Assembly: GCA_965220075.1 (NCBI GenBank)
Contig: OZ244806.1
Location: 1,302,001 to 1,366,000, forward strand
DNA from: G965220075 sp965220075
Lineage (GTDB): Bacteria; Chloroflexota; UBA11872
Length of the DNA: 64,000 nucleotides
Direction of reading: 5' to 3'
The translations under genes were made by a program, and so were the position numbers. The notes under the pieces are model-generated. The model was not told where the DNA came from and did not search any database. It saw only the letters and a list, made by a program, of their open reading frames with translations. Shown piece by piece: positions 52,392 through 61,433 of this stretch; the first letter of the stretch is position 1; each line of letters opens with the position of its first letter.

Positions 52392-53384
52392 ATGACCCAA
52401 GCACGCCGCGAGGCGGTTCTCGATCTAGTCCGGGAGGCCGGGCTGGCCCGCCCGCGAGACCTCGAGGCCAGGGGCGTGCCCGGCCGGTATCTCGGCCAGC
52501 TAGCGCGCGACGGTCTGCTGGAGAAGTTGGGTCGGGGCCTCTACGCCCCGGCTGGTGCCGCGGTGAGCGAGCACCGCTCGCTGGCCGAGGCCGCGAAGCG
52601 CACGCCACGCGGGGTGATCTGCCTGCTCTCAGCACTGCGCGTCCACGGCCTGACGACACAGGTGCCGTTCGATGTGTGGCTGGCGATTGGCCCGAAGGAC
52701 CGGGCGCCGCGGGCGGCCGGCGTTGGGCTGCGGATCGTGCGGTTCTCGGGGTTGTCGCGCACCGCCGGGATTCAGACGCAGCGCATCGACCGAGTCCCCG
52801 TGCGCGTTTACGGCCCGGCCAAGACGGTGGCGGACTGCTTCAAATTCCGCAACAAGGTGGGTCTTGACGTCGCCATCGAAGCGTTGCGCTACGCAGTAGC
52901 GCAGCGTCTTAGCACCGCCGACGAACTCGACAGGTACGCGCGACGTGGACCTGCTCGGAGTCGGGGAGCCGGCCGTGGCGCCGGTGCAGGCGGTCTTCCG
53001 GGACTTGTGCACGATGCAGGTCCCGCCGGACGGGATGCGTTTCCTGGTTGGGTCGGTGCGAGCCGAGCCGATCCGCGAACGGCAGGCGGAAAGCGGCATT
53101 CGCATCCGACTCGCGGCCGATCTCGACGGAGCGCGTATCAGCCTCCAGGTTGACGTCGGTTTCGGGGACGTGGTGACGCCCGATGTCGTGGAGGCCGATT
53201 TCTCAACGCTGCTCGACTTCCCGGCCCCACGGCTGCGGGCGTACCCGCGCGAGACGGTGGTAGCTGAGAAGTTCGAGGCCATGGTGCGGCTGGGCATCGC
53301 CAACACCCGCATGAAGGACCTCGATGACCTCTGGGTCATGGCGACGAGCTCTGCGTTCGGCGAGAACTCGCTGGCGGCGGCGTT
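52392..53384 (+). pseudogene. AbiEi-AbiEii pair fused by a 268-bp deletion
   Basis: AbiEi starts normally (ATG 52392) and matches copy A to STADELDRYAR. There the DNA jumps, at the 7-base word ACGCGCG, to the AbiEii sequence equivalent to position 30082 of copy A. AbiEii residues continue in a different frame (VDLLGVGEPAVAPVQAVFRD) until the module end at 53384. In copy A, ACGCGCG occurs at 29814 and 30082, exactly 268 bases apart. The lost stretch carries the AbiEi end, the overlap and the first 70 residues of AbiEii, so neither protein is functional. The operator and antitoxin DNA-binding domain remain, so regulation of the other copy could persist. Confidence 0.88.
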
Positions 53385-53419
53385 GGCGGCCACTTTCAGC
53401 AGCCGAGACACGTCGCTAC

Positions 53420-53842
53420 CTACCCACCGACACACCGGTTGCCCTGCGGCTTGACGTCAACGCGGAAGTAGCACGACTTCACGCCGAATCCCCAGTCCAG
53501 GCCCCGCCCCAGCGAAGTGGACAGTCCCGCGCATAGGCCCGCGCCGATGGTGACGACCAGGCCGATGCCGAGCGCCCAAATCACCCCGGCGGCGTGGCGA
53601 AACAGTAGCCCCCAGATGATGCTGGCGATGATGAAGCTAGAGACGGGGATGTGTATGGCCATCGAGAGGTCGTACAAATCGCCCTCGGCGACGACCTGAG
53701 GCGAGGTGAACACGAGTGGCAGCCACACCGCCACGATGATGGCGCCGACGACGAGCCCGACCTTGAATCCGCCCCAGCCGCGCAGCCAGTCGGTAACTAG
53801 CTTGTTCTCGGCAAGGTCGTAGAGCACCTGCGGCAACCTCAC
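53420..53842 (-). CDS. Small membrane protein of unknown function
   Basis: A 140-aa protein starting at GTG 53842. Three hydrophobic segments (about residues 26-46, 65-85 and 87-110) should span the membrane, for example GGFKVGLVVGAIIVAVWLP and VIWALGIGLVVTIGAGLC. The C-terminal tail VKSCYFRVDVKPQGNRCVGG lies next to the module boundary and might have been altered by the insertion. No family or catalytic residue is recognised, and no signal peptide is apparent before the first segment. Confidence 0.55.
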   Translation of the reverse strand: MRLPQVLYDLAENKLVTDWLRGWGGFKVGLVVGAIIVAVWLPLVFTSPQVVAEGDLYDLSMAIHIPVSSFIIASIIWGLLFRHAAGVIWALGIGLVVTIGAGLCAGLSTSLGRGLDWGFGVKSCYFRVDVKPQGNRCVGG

Positions 53843-54045
53843 ACTCTGGACCGAAGGATGAGCATCGGCATTCGAACCCGGCCCCTATCGTGCCACGTCA
53901 CGCCGGGGCGCTGCGATCCTCGCGGAGTTTCGTAGGCTGGACCATTCGGCTGAGGCTCGCGGCGATCGGGTGCCGGCCCCCGCTGGGGCCCATTCGCCCC
54001 GGCGGCTACGGCGTCCGAGGCGCGTGCATGCCCTCTGCTACTTCT

Positions 54046-55807
54046 ATGGCAACTCGACCCGCATCGACGGCCGCAACCGTCCGCCACTTGGCTGCCTACC
54101 TGTGACCGCATTGGCGCGCGCAGGCGGGCGCGGTCATGGCCTCGCTCGTTGCCGTCGGCGCCGAGCTGCCAACGCCGCTGCTCATCAAGATCCTCGTCGA
54201 CGACGTGGCCGGCGCGCGGGACCTGAGCCTGCTCCCGCCGGTGCTCATTGCGCTTGGTGCACTGGCCATTACCAGTACGACCGGCGTCGTCGTCGCGAAC
54301 TATCAGTTCACCAGTGCCGGCGAGCAGGCTGCCAACGTCTTACGCCGCGGCTTGATGGACCACGTGCTGCGCGTGCCGCTCGCCTATTTCCGGGGTCGCC
54401 GCACCGGTGAGACGGTGACCCACTTCACGGCGGACTCGGTGGCGGTGGCCGAAGCATATGAACGGGCCTACGGCCGCGGATTGGCGTCGGCTCTCGAAGT
54501 CGCTGGCATCGTCATCGTTGTCGCGATCATCGACTGGCGTTTTGGCCTGCTCGCGGCCGCGCTCGTGCCGGTCTACATGCTGCTACCGCGGCTGCGGCAA
54601 GGGCACCACGTGCGCGCCGGTCAGCGGGTGCAAGACACGACCGGCGACCTTGGCGGGCTGGCCACGGAGTTGATCGCCGGGACCCGCGACATCCGGGCGT
54701 TCAACCGCCAGGCATGGTTGCTCAATCGGCTGCGGCGCGCGCTGCGGGCCCTGCGCGACGCGCGGGTCTATGAGGGATTCGTGCGCGGTTGGACCTGGGT
54801 CACGACCACGATCTTCTGGATCGCCTATGCCGCGATCTTCGCCGTGCCGGCCGAGCCGATTTTTTAGGGCGAGGCGACGATCGGCTTCGCGCTGGCGCTG
54901 GCCAGCTACCTCGCCTGGCTCAATCGGTGCGTCACGCCGCTGACGATGGCCTACGTCGATCTGCTGCATGCCGTCGGCGCCGCGCGCCGGCTGTTAGCGT
55001 TTCTGGACACGCCGGCGGAGGGTGAAACCGGTACCGGAGAGCGGCTGACGGTCGCTGGAGGGCGCGTCGAATTCAACGGGGTCAGCGCGGCCTATGCGCC
55101 CGGCGCGCCGGTGCTCACGGACGTGTCATTCGCCGTGCCCGCCGGATCGACCGCGGCGGTCGTTGGTCCTAGCGGCGCCGGGAAATCGACCCTCATCAAC
55201 CTGCTGCTGCGCTTCCTCCAGCCGAGCGGCGGTGCGATACGCATCGACAGTCAGGACATCGGCGCCGTGGACGCGTCCGAGGTGCGGCGGCAGGTCGGCG
55301 TCGTGTTCCAGGATCCGGTGCTGTTTCATGGATCGATTGCGGAGAACATCGGCTTCGGGCGCGACGGGATCGATCGCGCCGCGGTGAAGAGTGCGGCAAG
55401 GGTGGCCGCGGCCGGCGACTTCGTCCATGCCATGCGAGACGGCTTCGACACTCAGATTGGCGAACGCGGGTTGCGGCTGTCGGGCGGTCCAGGCCCAACG
55501 CCTCGCCATCGCGCGAGCCATCGCGGGAGACCCGCCCATCCTGGTGCTGGACGAAGTCATGTCCGCGCTCGACGCCGACTCGGAGCGCCTGGTGATGGAG
55601 GGCCTGGACGCGGCGCGGCGGGGCCGGACGGTGCTGATCGTGGCCCACCGCCTGGCGACGGTGCGCGCGGCCGACCAGGTGGTGGTGCTCGACTCCGGGC
55701 GCGTGGTCGATGCCGGTCGGCACGACGAACTCTACTCGCGGTGCGACCTCTACCGCGAGCTATGCGACTTGCAGATGGTCCAATCGTCAGGGACGCCGGC
55801 GGAATGA
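54046..55807 (+). pseudogene. ABC exporter half (first of a decayed tandem pair)
   Basis: A fused permease-ATPase gene with three lesions. In frame from ATG 54046 it reads TVRHLAAYL, a TGA at 54103, then PHWRAQAGAVMASLVAVGAE; then TPLLIKILVDDVAG and normal transmembrane sequence to EPIF, a TAG at 54865, then GEATIGFALALASYLAW. The nucleotide-binding domain has Walker A VVGPSGAGKSTLINLL but at LRLSGG an inserted C near 55492 shifts the frame; the remainder (RLAIARAIAGDPPILVLDEV) continues in another frame to the normal end. It is followed 22 bases later by a second broken exporter. It cannot make a working protein without suppression and frameshifting. Confidence 0.85.
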
Positions 55808-55829
55808 TGCCAACCCGAGTGCTGGAAGG

Positions 55830-57607
55830 ATGACCGCCGCCGCGCCCGTGGTGAGGCAGCAGGTCGAGGCGTCGGGCTGGGCCGTTGCCCGACGGCTGTG
55901 GGCGTATCTGCGCGGCTCTCGCGCCGACTACGCCGTGGCCGCGGCGGTGACCGCTGGGAATTCGGCGGTGATGATCACCCGTCCCTGGCTGCTCCACGTC
56001 CTGATCGATGACGTGTTTGGCCGGCAGGACCGGTCATTGCTGCTGCCCACGCTGCTGGGGATCGGCGGCCTGGCCGCCGGCCTGGGCCTGGCCGCCGTCT
56101 TCGGCCACTGGTTCCACACGCGGGCCGCCGAAGGCGCGATGTCCCGCATGCGCGAGGACGTGCTGCGGCAGGCCCAGCGCATGCCCATTGGCGATCTGCG
56201 CCAGCGGCGGACGGGCGACATCGTGGCGCATCTGACGACCGACGCCGCCGTGGTGGCGAGGGCTTACCTGCACGCCGGGTCGCTGGTGTTTGCCCAGGCG
56301 CTGCGGCTGCCGGCGTACCTGATCATCATGTCCCTGGTCGACTGGCGGCTGGGGCTGATCGCCGTGGCGGCGCTGCCGCTGCATGCCCTGATGGTGACGC
56401 GGCTCAAGGGCCGCACGCAAGCAGCCGGCCGCCGAGCCCAGGACGCGCTGGGCCGCCTCTCCGCGGTATTGACCGAGCTGGTCGCCGGCGCGCGGGACGC
56501 CAAGGCGTTCAACCGCCAAGGCTGGGCCGGCGAACGATTTGGCGCGGAAGCGCACAGCCTCTGGCGCGCCCGGGTTCGGGTGGCATTGCTCGAGAGTCTG
56601 GGCTGGGCCGCGCACGTGTCGTATTGGGCGGCCTACATCGCCGTGTGGGCGTTCCTCGCCAACGCGGTGGTCGACGGCGCCGTGGCCGTGGGTCTGCTGG
56701 TGGCGGCCGGGCAATACCTCTCGCAAGTCGGTGGTCCGGTGCGCAACACCGTGACTGATTATGTCCAGCTGCAAGGGATCGTCGGCGCGGCCCGCCGGGT
56801 GTTCGATTTTCTGGGCACCCCGGCGGCGGATGAAGCAGCGCCCGGCGATGACCTGCAAGTGCGGCGTGGCCAGGTGCGGTTCGAGCGCGTCGGATTCAGC
56901 TACGGCGAGGGACCGGTGCTCGACTGCGTCAGCTTCACGGCGAGGCCGGGCGAGACCGTGGCGCTGGTGGGTCCGAGCGTGGCGGGCAAGTCCACGCTCA
57001 CAACCTGCTGCTGCGGTTCTATGCGCCCCAGTCAGGCCGCATCACCATCGACGGGACCGATATCTCCGCCGCCACCACCGAATCGTCGCGCCGCAGCATC
57101 GGCGTCGTGTTCCAGGACGCCACCCTGTTCGACGGCTCGATCGCCGAGAACATTGCCTTCGGCCGCGCGGACGTCGCGCCGGATGACGTACGCCGCGCGG
57201 CGGTCACCGCCAATGCGCATGACTTCATCACGGCCACAGAGCAGGGCTACGACACCCACATCGGTGAGCGAGGGCTGCGACTCTCGGGCGGGCAGGTGCA
57301 GCGGGTGGCGATTGCGCGGGCGATCGCCGGCAATCCGCGCATCCTGGTGCTGGACGAGGCCACGTCCTAGCTGGATGCCGAAGCCGAACGGCTGGTGCAG
57401 GCCGCACTCGCGCGGGCGTCGCGGGGCCGCACGACGCTGGTAATCGCGCACCGGCTGGCGACGGTGCGCCGCGCCGATCGGATCGTGGTGCTGGACGAGG
57501 GCCGGGTCGTGGACACGGGCCGGCACGAGGAGCTCTACCGCCGCAACGAGCTGTACCGGCGCTTGTGCGATCTTCAGTTTCTTGCCTCGGGCGCTGCATC
57601 GGCATGA
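55830..57607 (+). pseudogene. ABC exporter half (second of a decayed tandem pair)
   Basis: From ATG 55830 a full permease-ATPase frame is open to about 57000. The Walker A reads GPSVAGKST (a Val replaces the second Gly of the P-loop). A missing base at about 57001 then shifts the frame; the correct continuation (AATTESSRRSIGVVFQDATL and GLRLSGGQVQRVAIARAIAG) lies in another frame. A TAG at 57368 replaces the expected Ser in the D-loop (DEATS*LDAEAERLV). The last segment ends normally at 57607. Both exporters of the tandem pair are thus inactivated, in contrast to the convergent intact pair. Confidence 0.85.
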
Positions 57608-57650
57608 GGGGCTCGATGGCTCAGATCGGACCGTGCGCGCCGCGAGCCGC

Positions 57651-59435
57651 CTAACGCGACCACAGCCGGTAGTAGAGGCCCTGCATCCCCAGCAGTTCCT
57701 CGTGAGTCCCTTGTTCGACGAGGCGACCGTTATCCAAGACCAAGATGCGGTCGGCACCCCGCACTGTTGAGAGGCGGTGGGCGATGACGAAGGACGTGCG
57801 CCCGCGCAGCAGGCGCTGCAGGGCCTGCTGGATGTGCAGCTCCGTTTCGGAATCCACGTTGGCCGTCGCTTCGTCAAGGATCAGGATCCGAGGGTCTCGC
57901 GCCACGGCCCGGGCAAAGCTGATCAACTGTCGCTGGCCGACGCTCAGGTTGCCGCCGCGCTCTTCCAGCAGGGTGTCGTAGCCGTCGGTCAGGCGCGAGA
58001 TGAACGCGTGCGCCCCAGCCGCCTCCGCCGCGTTGACGATGTCGCCGTCGGTCAAGTCGGTGCGGTTGTGCCGAATGTTCTCCCGCACCGTGGCTGAGAA
58101 GAGAAAGGGCTCCTGCGGGACGATGCTGAGCTGCCGTGCAAGCGAGTCGAGGGTGATGTCCCGTAGGTCATGTCCGTCCACCGTGACCCGCCCGCTGGTG
58201 ACGTCGTAGAGACGCATCAGCAGCGACACGAGGGTCGTCTTGCCGGAGCCGGTCGGCCCCACCACCGCCACGGTCTCGCCCGGCTCCACCGCCACGCTGA
58301 TGTCACGCAGGACGGGTTGCCCGGGTTCGTACTCGAAGTGGACGTTTTCGTACCGGACTCTGCCGGTCACGGGCGGCAGGGCAATCGCATCCGGCGCCGT
58401 GCGCACCTCAGGCTCGACCTTGAGCAGCTCGACGGCCCGATCAGCCGCCACCAACGCCCGGGTGAGTTGGCCGAACTCGCCGGTCAGGTCACGAATGGGC
58501 TCGAAGAGCCGCTCGATGTAGAGCGCAAAGGCGATCAGCAGGCCGGCGGAGAGGGACGCGCCGATCGCCTGGCCCATGACGAGGACGATGAACGCCAGAG
58601 CCAGGGTCGCGAGGAGCTCAACGGACGGCCACAGGCCGTAGCGGTAACGCGCGGACCGCAGCGCGGCATCCAGGTTTTCCCGATTCACTCCGCGGAAGCC
58701 GCGGGTGTTCTGCTGCTGGCGGTTGAGACTCTGCACGACGCGAATACCCGCCACGTTCTCCTGGATGCTGGAGTTGACGTCGGCGATGGTCTCTTGGGCT
58801 CTTCGAATGGGCCGGTGCGCGATCCGACGCCAAAACGCCAGACTGGGAATCAGCAGCGCCACGAACGCCAGCGTGATCGCGGCCAGCAGCGCGTCCAGGA
58901 CCAGCATGGCGGCCGCGATGCCGAGCACGCTTACGAAATTCGCCACGGACAACAGGAGGACCCCGAGGGAATCTTCGAGCTGCTGCACGTCGTTTTGGAC
59001 GCGCGACATGATCCTGCCCACCTGGTGCCGGTCGTAGAAAGACATGGACAGGCGCTGCACGTGCGCAAAGAGCTGGGTGCGGATATCGAGTAGCACCCAC
59101 TCGCTGATCCGCACCATGATCCGGCCATGGGTCAGGCCCGCGGCAAAGCGGGCCGCGGCGATGAGGACGAAGAGCCCCACGCCGGCGGCGAGTCCCGGCA
59201 TGCCGCCTCCGGGCGTCGTCACCAGGTGGTCGATGGCCTGCTTGACCGCCCACGGCAACGCGACAACCGTGCCGCTGTACGCCAACATGGCGACGACCGC
59301 CACCGCCCCCCGCCCGCGGTAGGGGCGAAAGTACCCGAGCAGCCAGCGCAACGTCCGCCAGTAGCGCGTCTGGCGCTCTTGGTCGAGGTCGAGTTGCGCC
59401 CCGCCGCCGGTCGCCTGGACCGCCGGTGTCGCCAT
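57651..59435 (-). CDS. ABC exporter subunit, catalytic half of a heterodimer
   Basis: A 594-aa transporter starting at ATG 59435 (GAGG nine bases upstream). Six transmembrane helices occupy about residues 40-320; the ATPase carries Walker A VVGPTGSGKTTLVSLLMRLY, Q-loop VPQEPFLFSATVRENI, signature LSVGQ (the second residue position normally Gly), Walker B with catalytic Glu (ILILDEATANVD) and H-loop FVIAHRLSTVR. The combination of a canonical Walker B here with a deviating signature matches a heterodimeric exporter whose partner (59454-61202) has the opposite defect. The pair would export drugs, lipids or peptides. It lies 18 bases downstream of its partner. Confidence 0.9.
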   Translation of the reverse strand: MATPAVQATGGGAQLDLDQERQTRYWRTLRWLLGYFRPYRGRGAVAVVAMLAYSGTVVALPWAVKQAIDHLVTTPGGGMPGLAAGVGLFVLIAAARFAAGLTHGRIMVRISEWVLLDIRTQLFAHVQRLSMSFYDRHQVGRIMSRVQNDVQQLEDSLGVLLLSVANFVSVLGIAAAMLVLDALLAAITLAFVALLIPSLAFWRRIAHRPIRRAQETIADVNSSIQENVAGIRVVQSLNRQQQNTRGFRGVNRENLDAALRSARYRYGLWPSVELLATLALAFIVLVMGQAIGASLSAGLLIAFALYIERLFEPIRDLTGEFGQLTRALVAADRAVELLKVEPEVRTAPDAIALPPVTGRVRYENVHFEYEPGQPVLRDISVAVEPGETVAVVGPTGSGKTTLVSLLMRLYDVTSGRVTVDGHDLRDITLDSLARQLSIVPQEPFLFSATVRENIRHNRTDLTDGDIVNAAEAAGAHAFISRLTDGYDTLLEERGGNLSVGQRQLISFARAVARDPRILILDEATANVDSETELHIQQALQRLLRGRTSFVIAHRLSTVRGADRILVLDNGRLVEQGTHEELLGMQGLYYRLWSR

Positions 59436-59453
59436 CAGCCCCAACCTCGGTGG

Positions 59454-61202
59454 TCACGCATCCGCATTGAACCCGCGCAGTTCATCAGCCGGACGTAGCT
59501 GGAGGTCGTGGATCCGGCGATAGGGGCCATCCCGCTGCAGCAGGTCGTCGTGGGTGCCCTGCTCGATGATCCTGCCCTGATCGAGCACCAGAACGAGGTC
59601 CGCGCGTCGCACCGTGGATAGCCGGTGGGCGATGACGAACGAGGTTCGCCCCCGGAGTGCCTGGACCATCGCCTGGTGGATCAACGCCTCGGTGGCGACG
59701 TCGACGCTGGAGGTGGAGTCGTCAAGAATCAGAATGGGAGGCGCCAGAAGGAGCGTGCGGGCAATGGCGAGCCGCTGCCGCTGGCCGCCGGACAGGGTGG
59801 CGCCGCGTTCGCCGACCCAGGTGTCATAGCCGTCCGGAAGGTTCTCGATGAACCCGTGCAGCTGGGCTGCCTGGGCGGCTCGGACCACATTATCCAGGGA
59901 CGCATCGTCGACCCCGTAGGCGATGTTGTCCCGGATGGTCGCCGAAAAGACGAACACGTCTTGCATGACGATTCCAACGCTGCGCCGCAGCGACTCAAGC
60001 GTTACGTCCCGGACGTCCAAGCCGTCGATGGTGACGCGGCCCGCCGACACGTCGTAGAACCGGGGCAGCAGGTGCGCGATCGTGCTCTTGCCGGAGCCCG
60101 AGCCGCCGACGATCGCTGCCGACTGCCCGGGCCGCAGCTCAAACGAGACATCGTGCAACGCGGGCCCGCCGTCGGTGTAGGCGAACGACACCGAATCGAA
60201 CACGACGTGTCCGGTGGCGGCGAGCTCGCGAGCATCCGCGGCAACGACGAGCGGGTTCCTGGTGTCGAGAGCCTCGAATATGCGCGCGCCCGCGGCCATG
60301 GCCCTGGCAAAGAGCTGCACCCTCCACTCCAAGCCGATAGTGGTGCCGGCCAACAGCACCACCAGCAGCACGAAGGCCGACAGGGTGCCGGCCGTGAGCA
60401 GTCCCTGCTGCACCTGCCATCCGCCAACGAGCAGAATCCCAGCGGTCAGAACGGCGTACAGGAACAGGAGGACGGCCTCTCTGGTGACGGAGAGACGGTC
60501 GGCGAGCACAAAACTGGTGGCGACCGCGGCGGCCCTCTCGCGAAACCGCGTCTGCTCGTAGTCCTGGGACCCCAGGGCCTTAACAGTTCGAATGCCCGTC
60601 ATGCTCTCTTGGAGCAAGATATTCATGCGTCCCGTTTCTTGGTGGGCCTGTCGATAGATCCGAAACAACCGGACGGCCAGTGCGACCCCATACCCCGAGA
60701 TCAATAGGGACCCGACGAAGACGATAAGCCCCAGTTGCCAGTTCATGATGAGCATGGTGATGATTGGGAGGAAATACAGGGTAAGAAACGCGATGCCGTG
60801 CATGACGCCGATCGCGATGAATCTGGCGCAGGCCTCGGCGTCGACGGTAGCCCGTGACATCAGGTCGCCGGTCTTCTGGCGGTCATAGAACCCGAAGTTG
60901 AGCCATTGCAGCTTGTCGACGAAGTCGTTCCGGAGCCGATACTCGGTCACCCGGCCAACGCGTTCGGCCAGATAGAGACCCAGATAACCCAACACGGCCC
61001 TGACCACGCCGGCCAGGATCATCTGGGCCGCGATCAGCGCAAGCGCATCACGGCCCTGCGTCAGAAGAGCGTCGACGGCGTCGCCGGCGAGGCGCGGCAG
61101 CACCACGCGCGGCACGATCGAGGCGGCAAGCACGAGGGCCGCCACGATGGCGAGCGCCCGCTGCGTCAGGGCGTATTTGACTAACCGGATGAGGATGGGC
61201 AT
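59454..61202 (-). CDS. ABC exporter subunit, degenerate-site half of a heterodimer
   Basis: A 582-aa transporter starting at ATG 61202. The membrane domain covers about residues 15-310 (with FYDRQKTGDLMSRATVDAEA as coupling-helix region). The ATPase has Walker A IVGGSGSGKSTIAHLLPRFY, signature LSGGQRQRLAIART and Walker B LILDDSTSSVD, where Asp replaces the catalytic Glu. The H-loop FVIAHRLSTVR is intact. Heterodimeric exporters of the TM287/288, BmrCD or TmrAB class have one degenerate and one hydrolytic nucleotide site; this protein supplies the degenerate Walker B. It is the first gene of the leftward pair. Confidence 0.9.
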   Translation of the reverse strand: MPILIRLVKYALTQRALAIVAALVLAASIVPRVVLPRLAGDAVDALLTQGRDALALIAAQMILAGVVRAVLGYLGLYLAERVGRVTEYRLRNDFVDKLQWLNFGFYDRQKTGDLMSRATVDAEACARFIAIGVMHGIAFLTLYFLPIITMLIMNWQLGLIVFVGSLLISGYGVALAVRLFRIYRQAHQETGRMNILLQESMTGIRTVKALGSQDYEQTRFRERAAAVATSFVLADRLSVTREAVLLFLYAVLTAGILLVGGWQVQQGLLTAGTLSAFVLLVVLLAGTTIGLEWRVQLFARAMAAGARIFEALDTRNPLVVAADARELAATGHVVFDSVSFAYTDGGPALHDVSFELRPGQSAAIVGGSGSGKSTIAHLLPRFYDVSAGRVTIDGLDVRDVTLESLRRSVGIVMQDVFVFSATIRDNIAYGVDDASLDNVVRAAQAAQLHGFIENLPDGYDTWVGERGATLSGGQRQRLAIARTLLLAPPILILDDSTSSVDVATEALIHQAMVQALRGRTSFVIAHRLSTVRRADLVLVLDQGRIIEQGTHDDLLQRDGPYRRIHDLQLRPADELRGFNADA

Positions 61203-61261
61203 CCACGCTCAGGCTGTAGGGATTGCGCCAGGGCAGAACAAGACCCTACCATCGACGCCAA

Positions 61262-61320
61262 CGGCGCTGGCGCACGACGCTGGTGATTGCGGGCCGGATG
61301 GCAACGGTGCACGTAGGCGA
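61262..61320 (+). pseudogene. Short ABC ATPase H-loop remnant
   Basis: The rightward frame reads RRRWRTTLVIAGRMATVHVG, which resembles GRTTLVIAHRLATVRRAD of the decayed exporter at 57.4 kb. The catalytic His is replaced by Gly. It is too short to be more than a remnant, and the similarity may include chance. Confidence 0.3.
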
Positions 61321-61433
61321 CCCCTTCGACACCCATGTTGAGAAGCCGTGTTCGTGGCTGATTGGACAGCCTGTTTACCGAGGATATTGCGACCAGGGAG
61401 CCGCACAATCCAACGGATCGGACATGCCGACGA

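Larger units (their letters stand above)
50233..53384 (+). mobile_element. Duplicated module, copy B
   Basis: It matches copy A (26776-30530) in gene order and sequence, beginning CGTGACGCGCGA and ending inside AbiEii at ACTCGCTGGCGGCGGCGTT. It differs from A by four fewer 83-bp repeats and a 268-bp deletion in the AbiE genes. It truncates the helicase IV-like gene on its left and abuts a membrane-protein gene on its right. No terminal inverted repeats or transposase were found. Confidence 0.75.

Noticed and set aside
53860..53900. Possible tRNA remnant (TTCGAACCCGG)
   Set aside because: The T-arm-like string stands alone; no acceptor or anticodon stem could be folded around it.
58170..59093. 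Rightward frame of about 307 codons
   Set aside because: It is antisense to the intact ABC exporter subunit.
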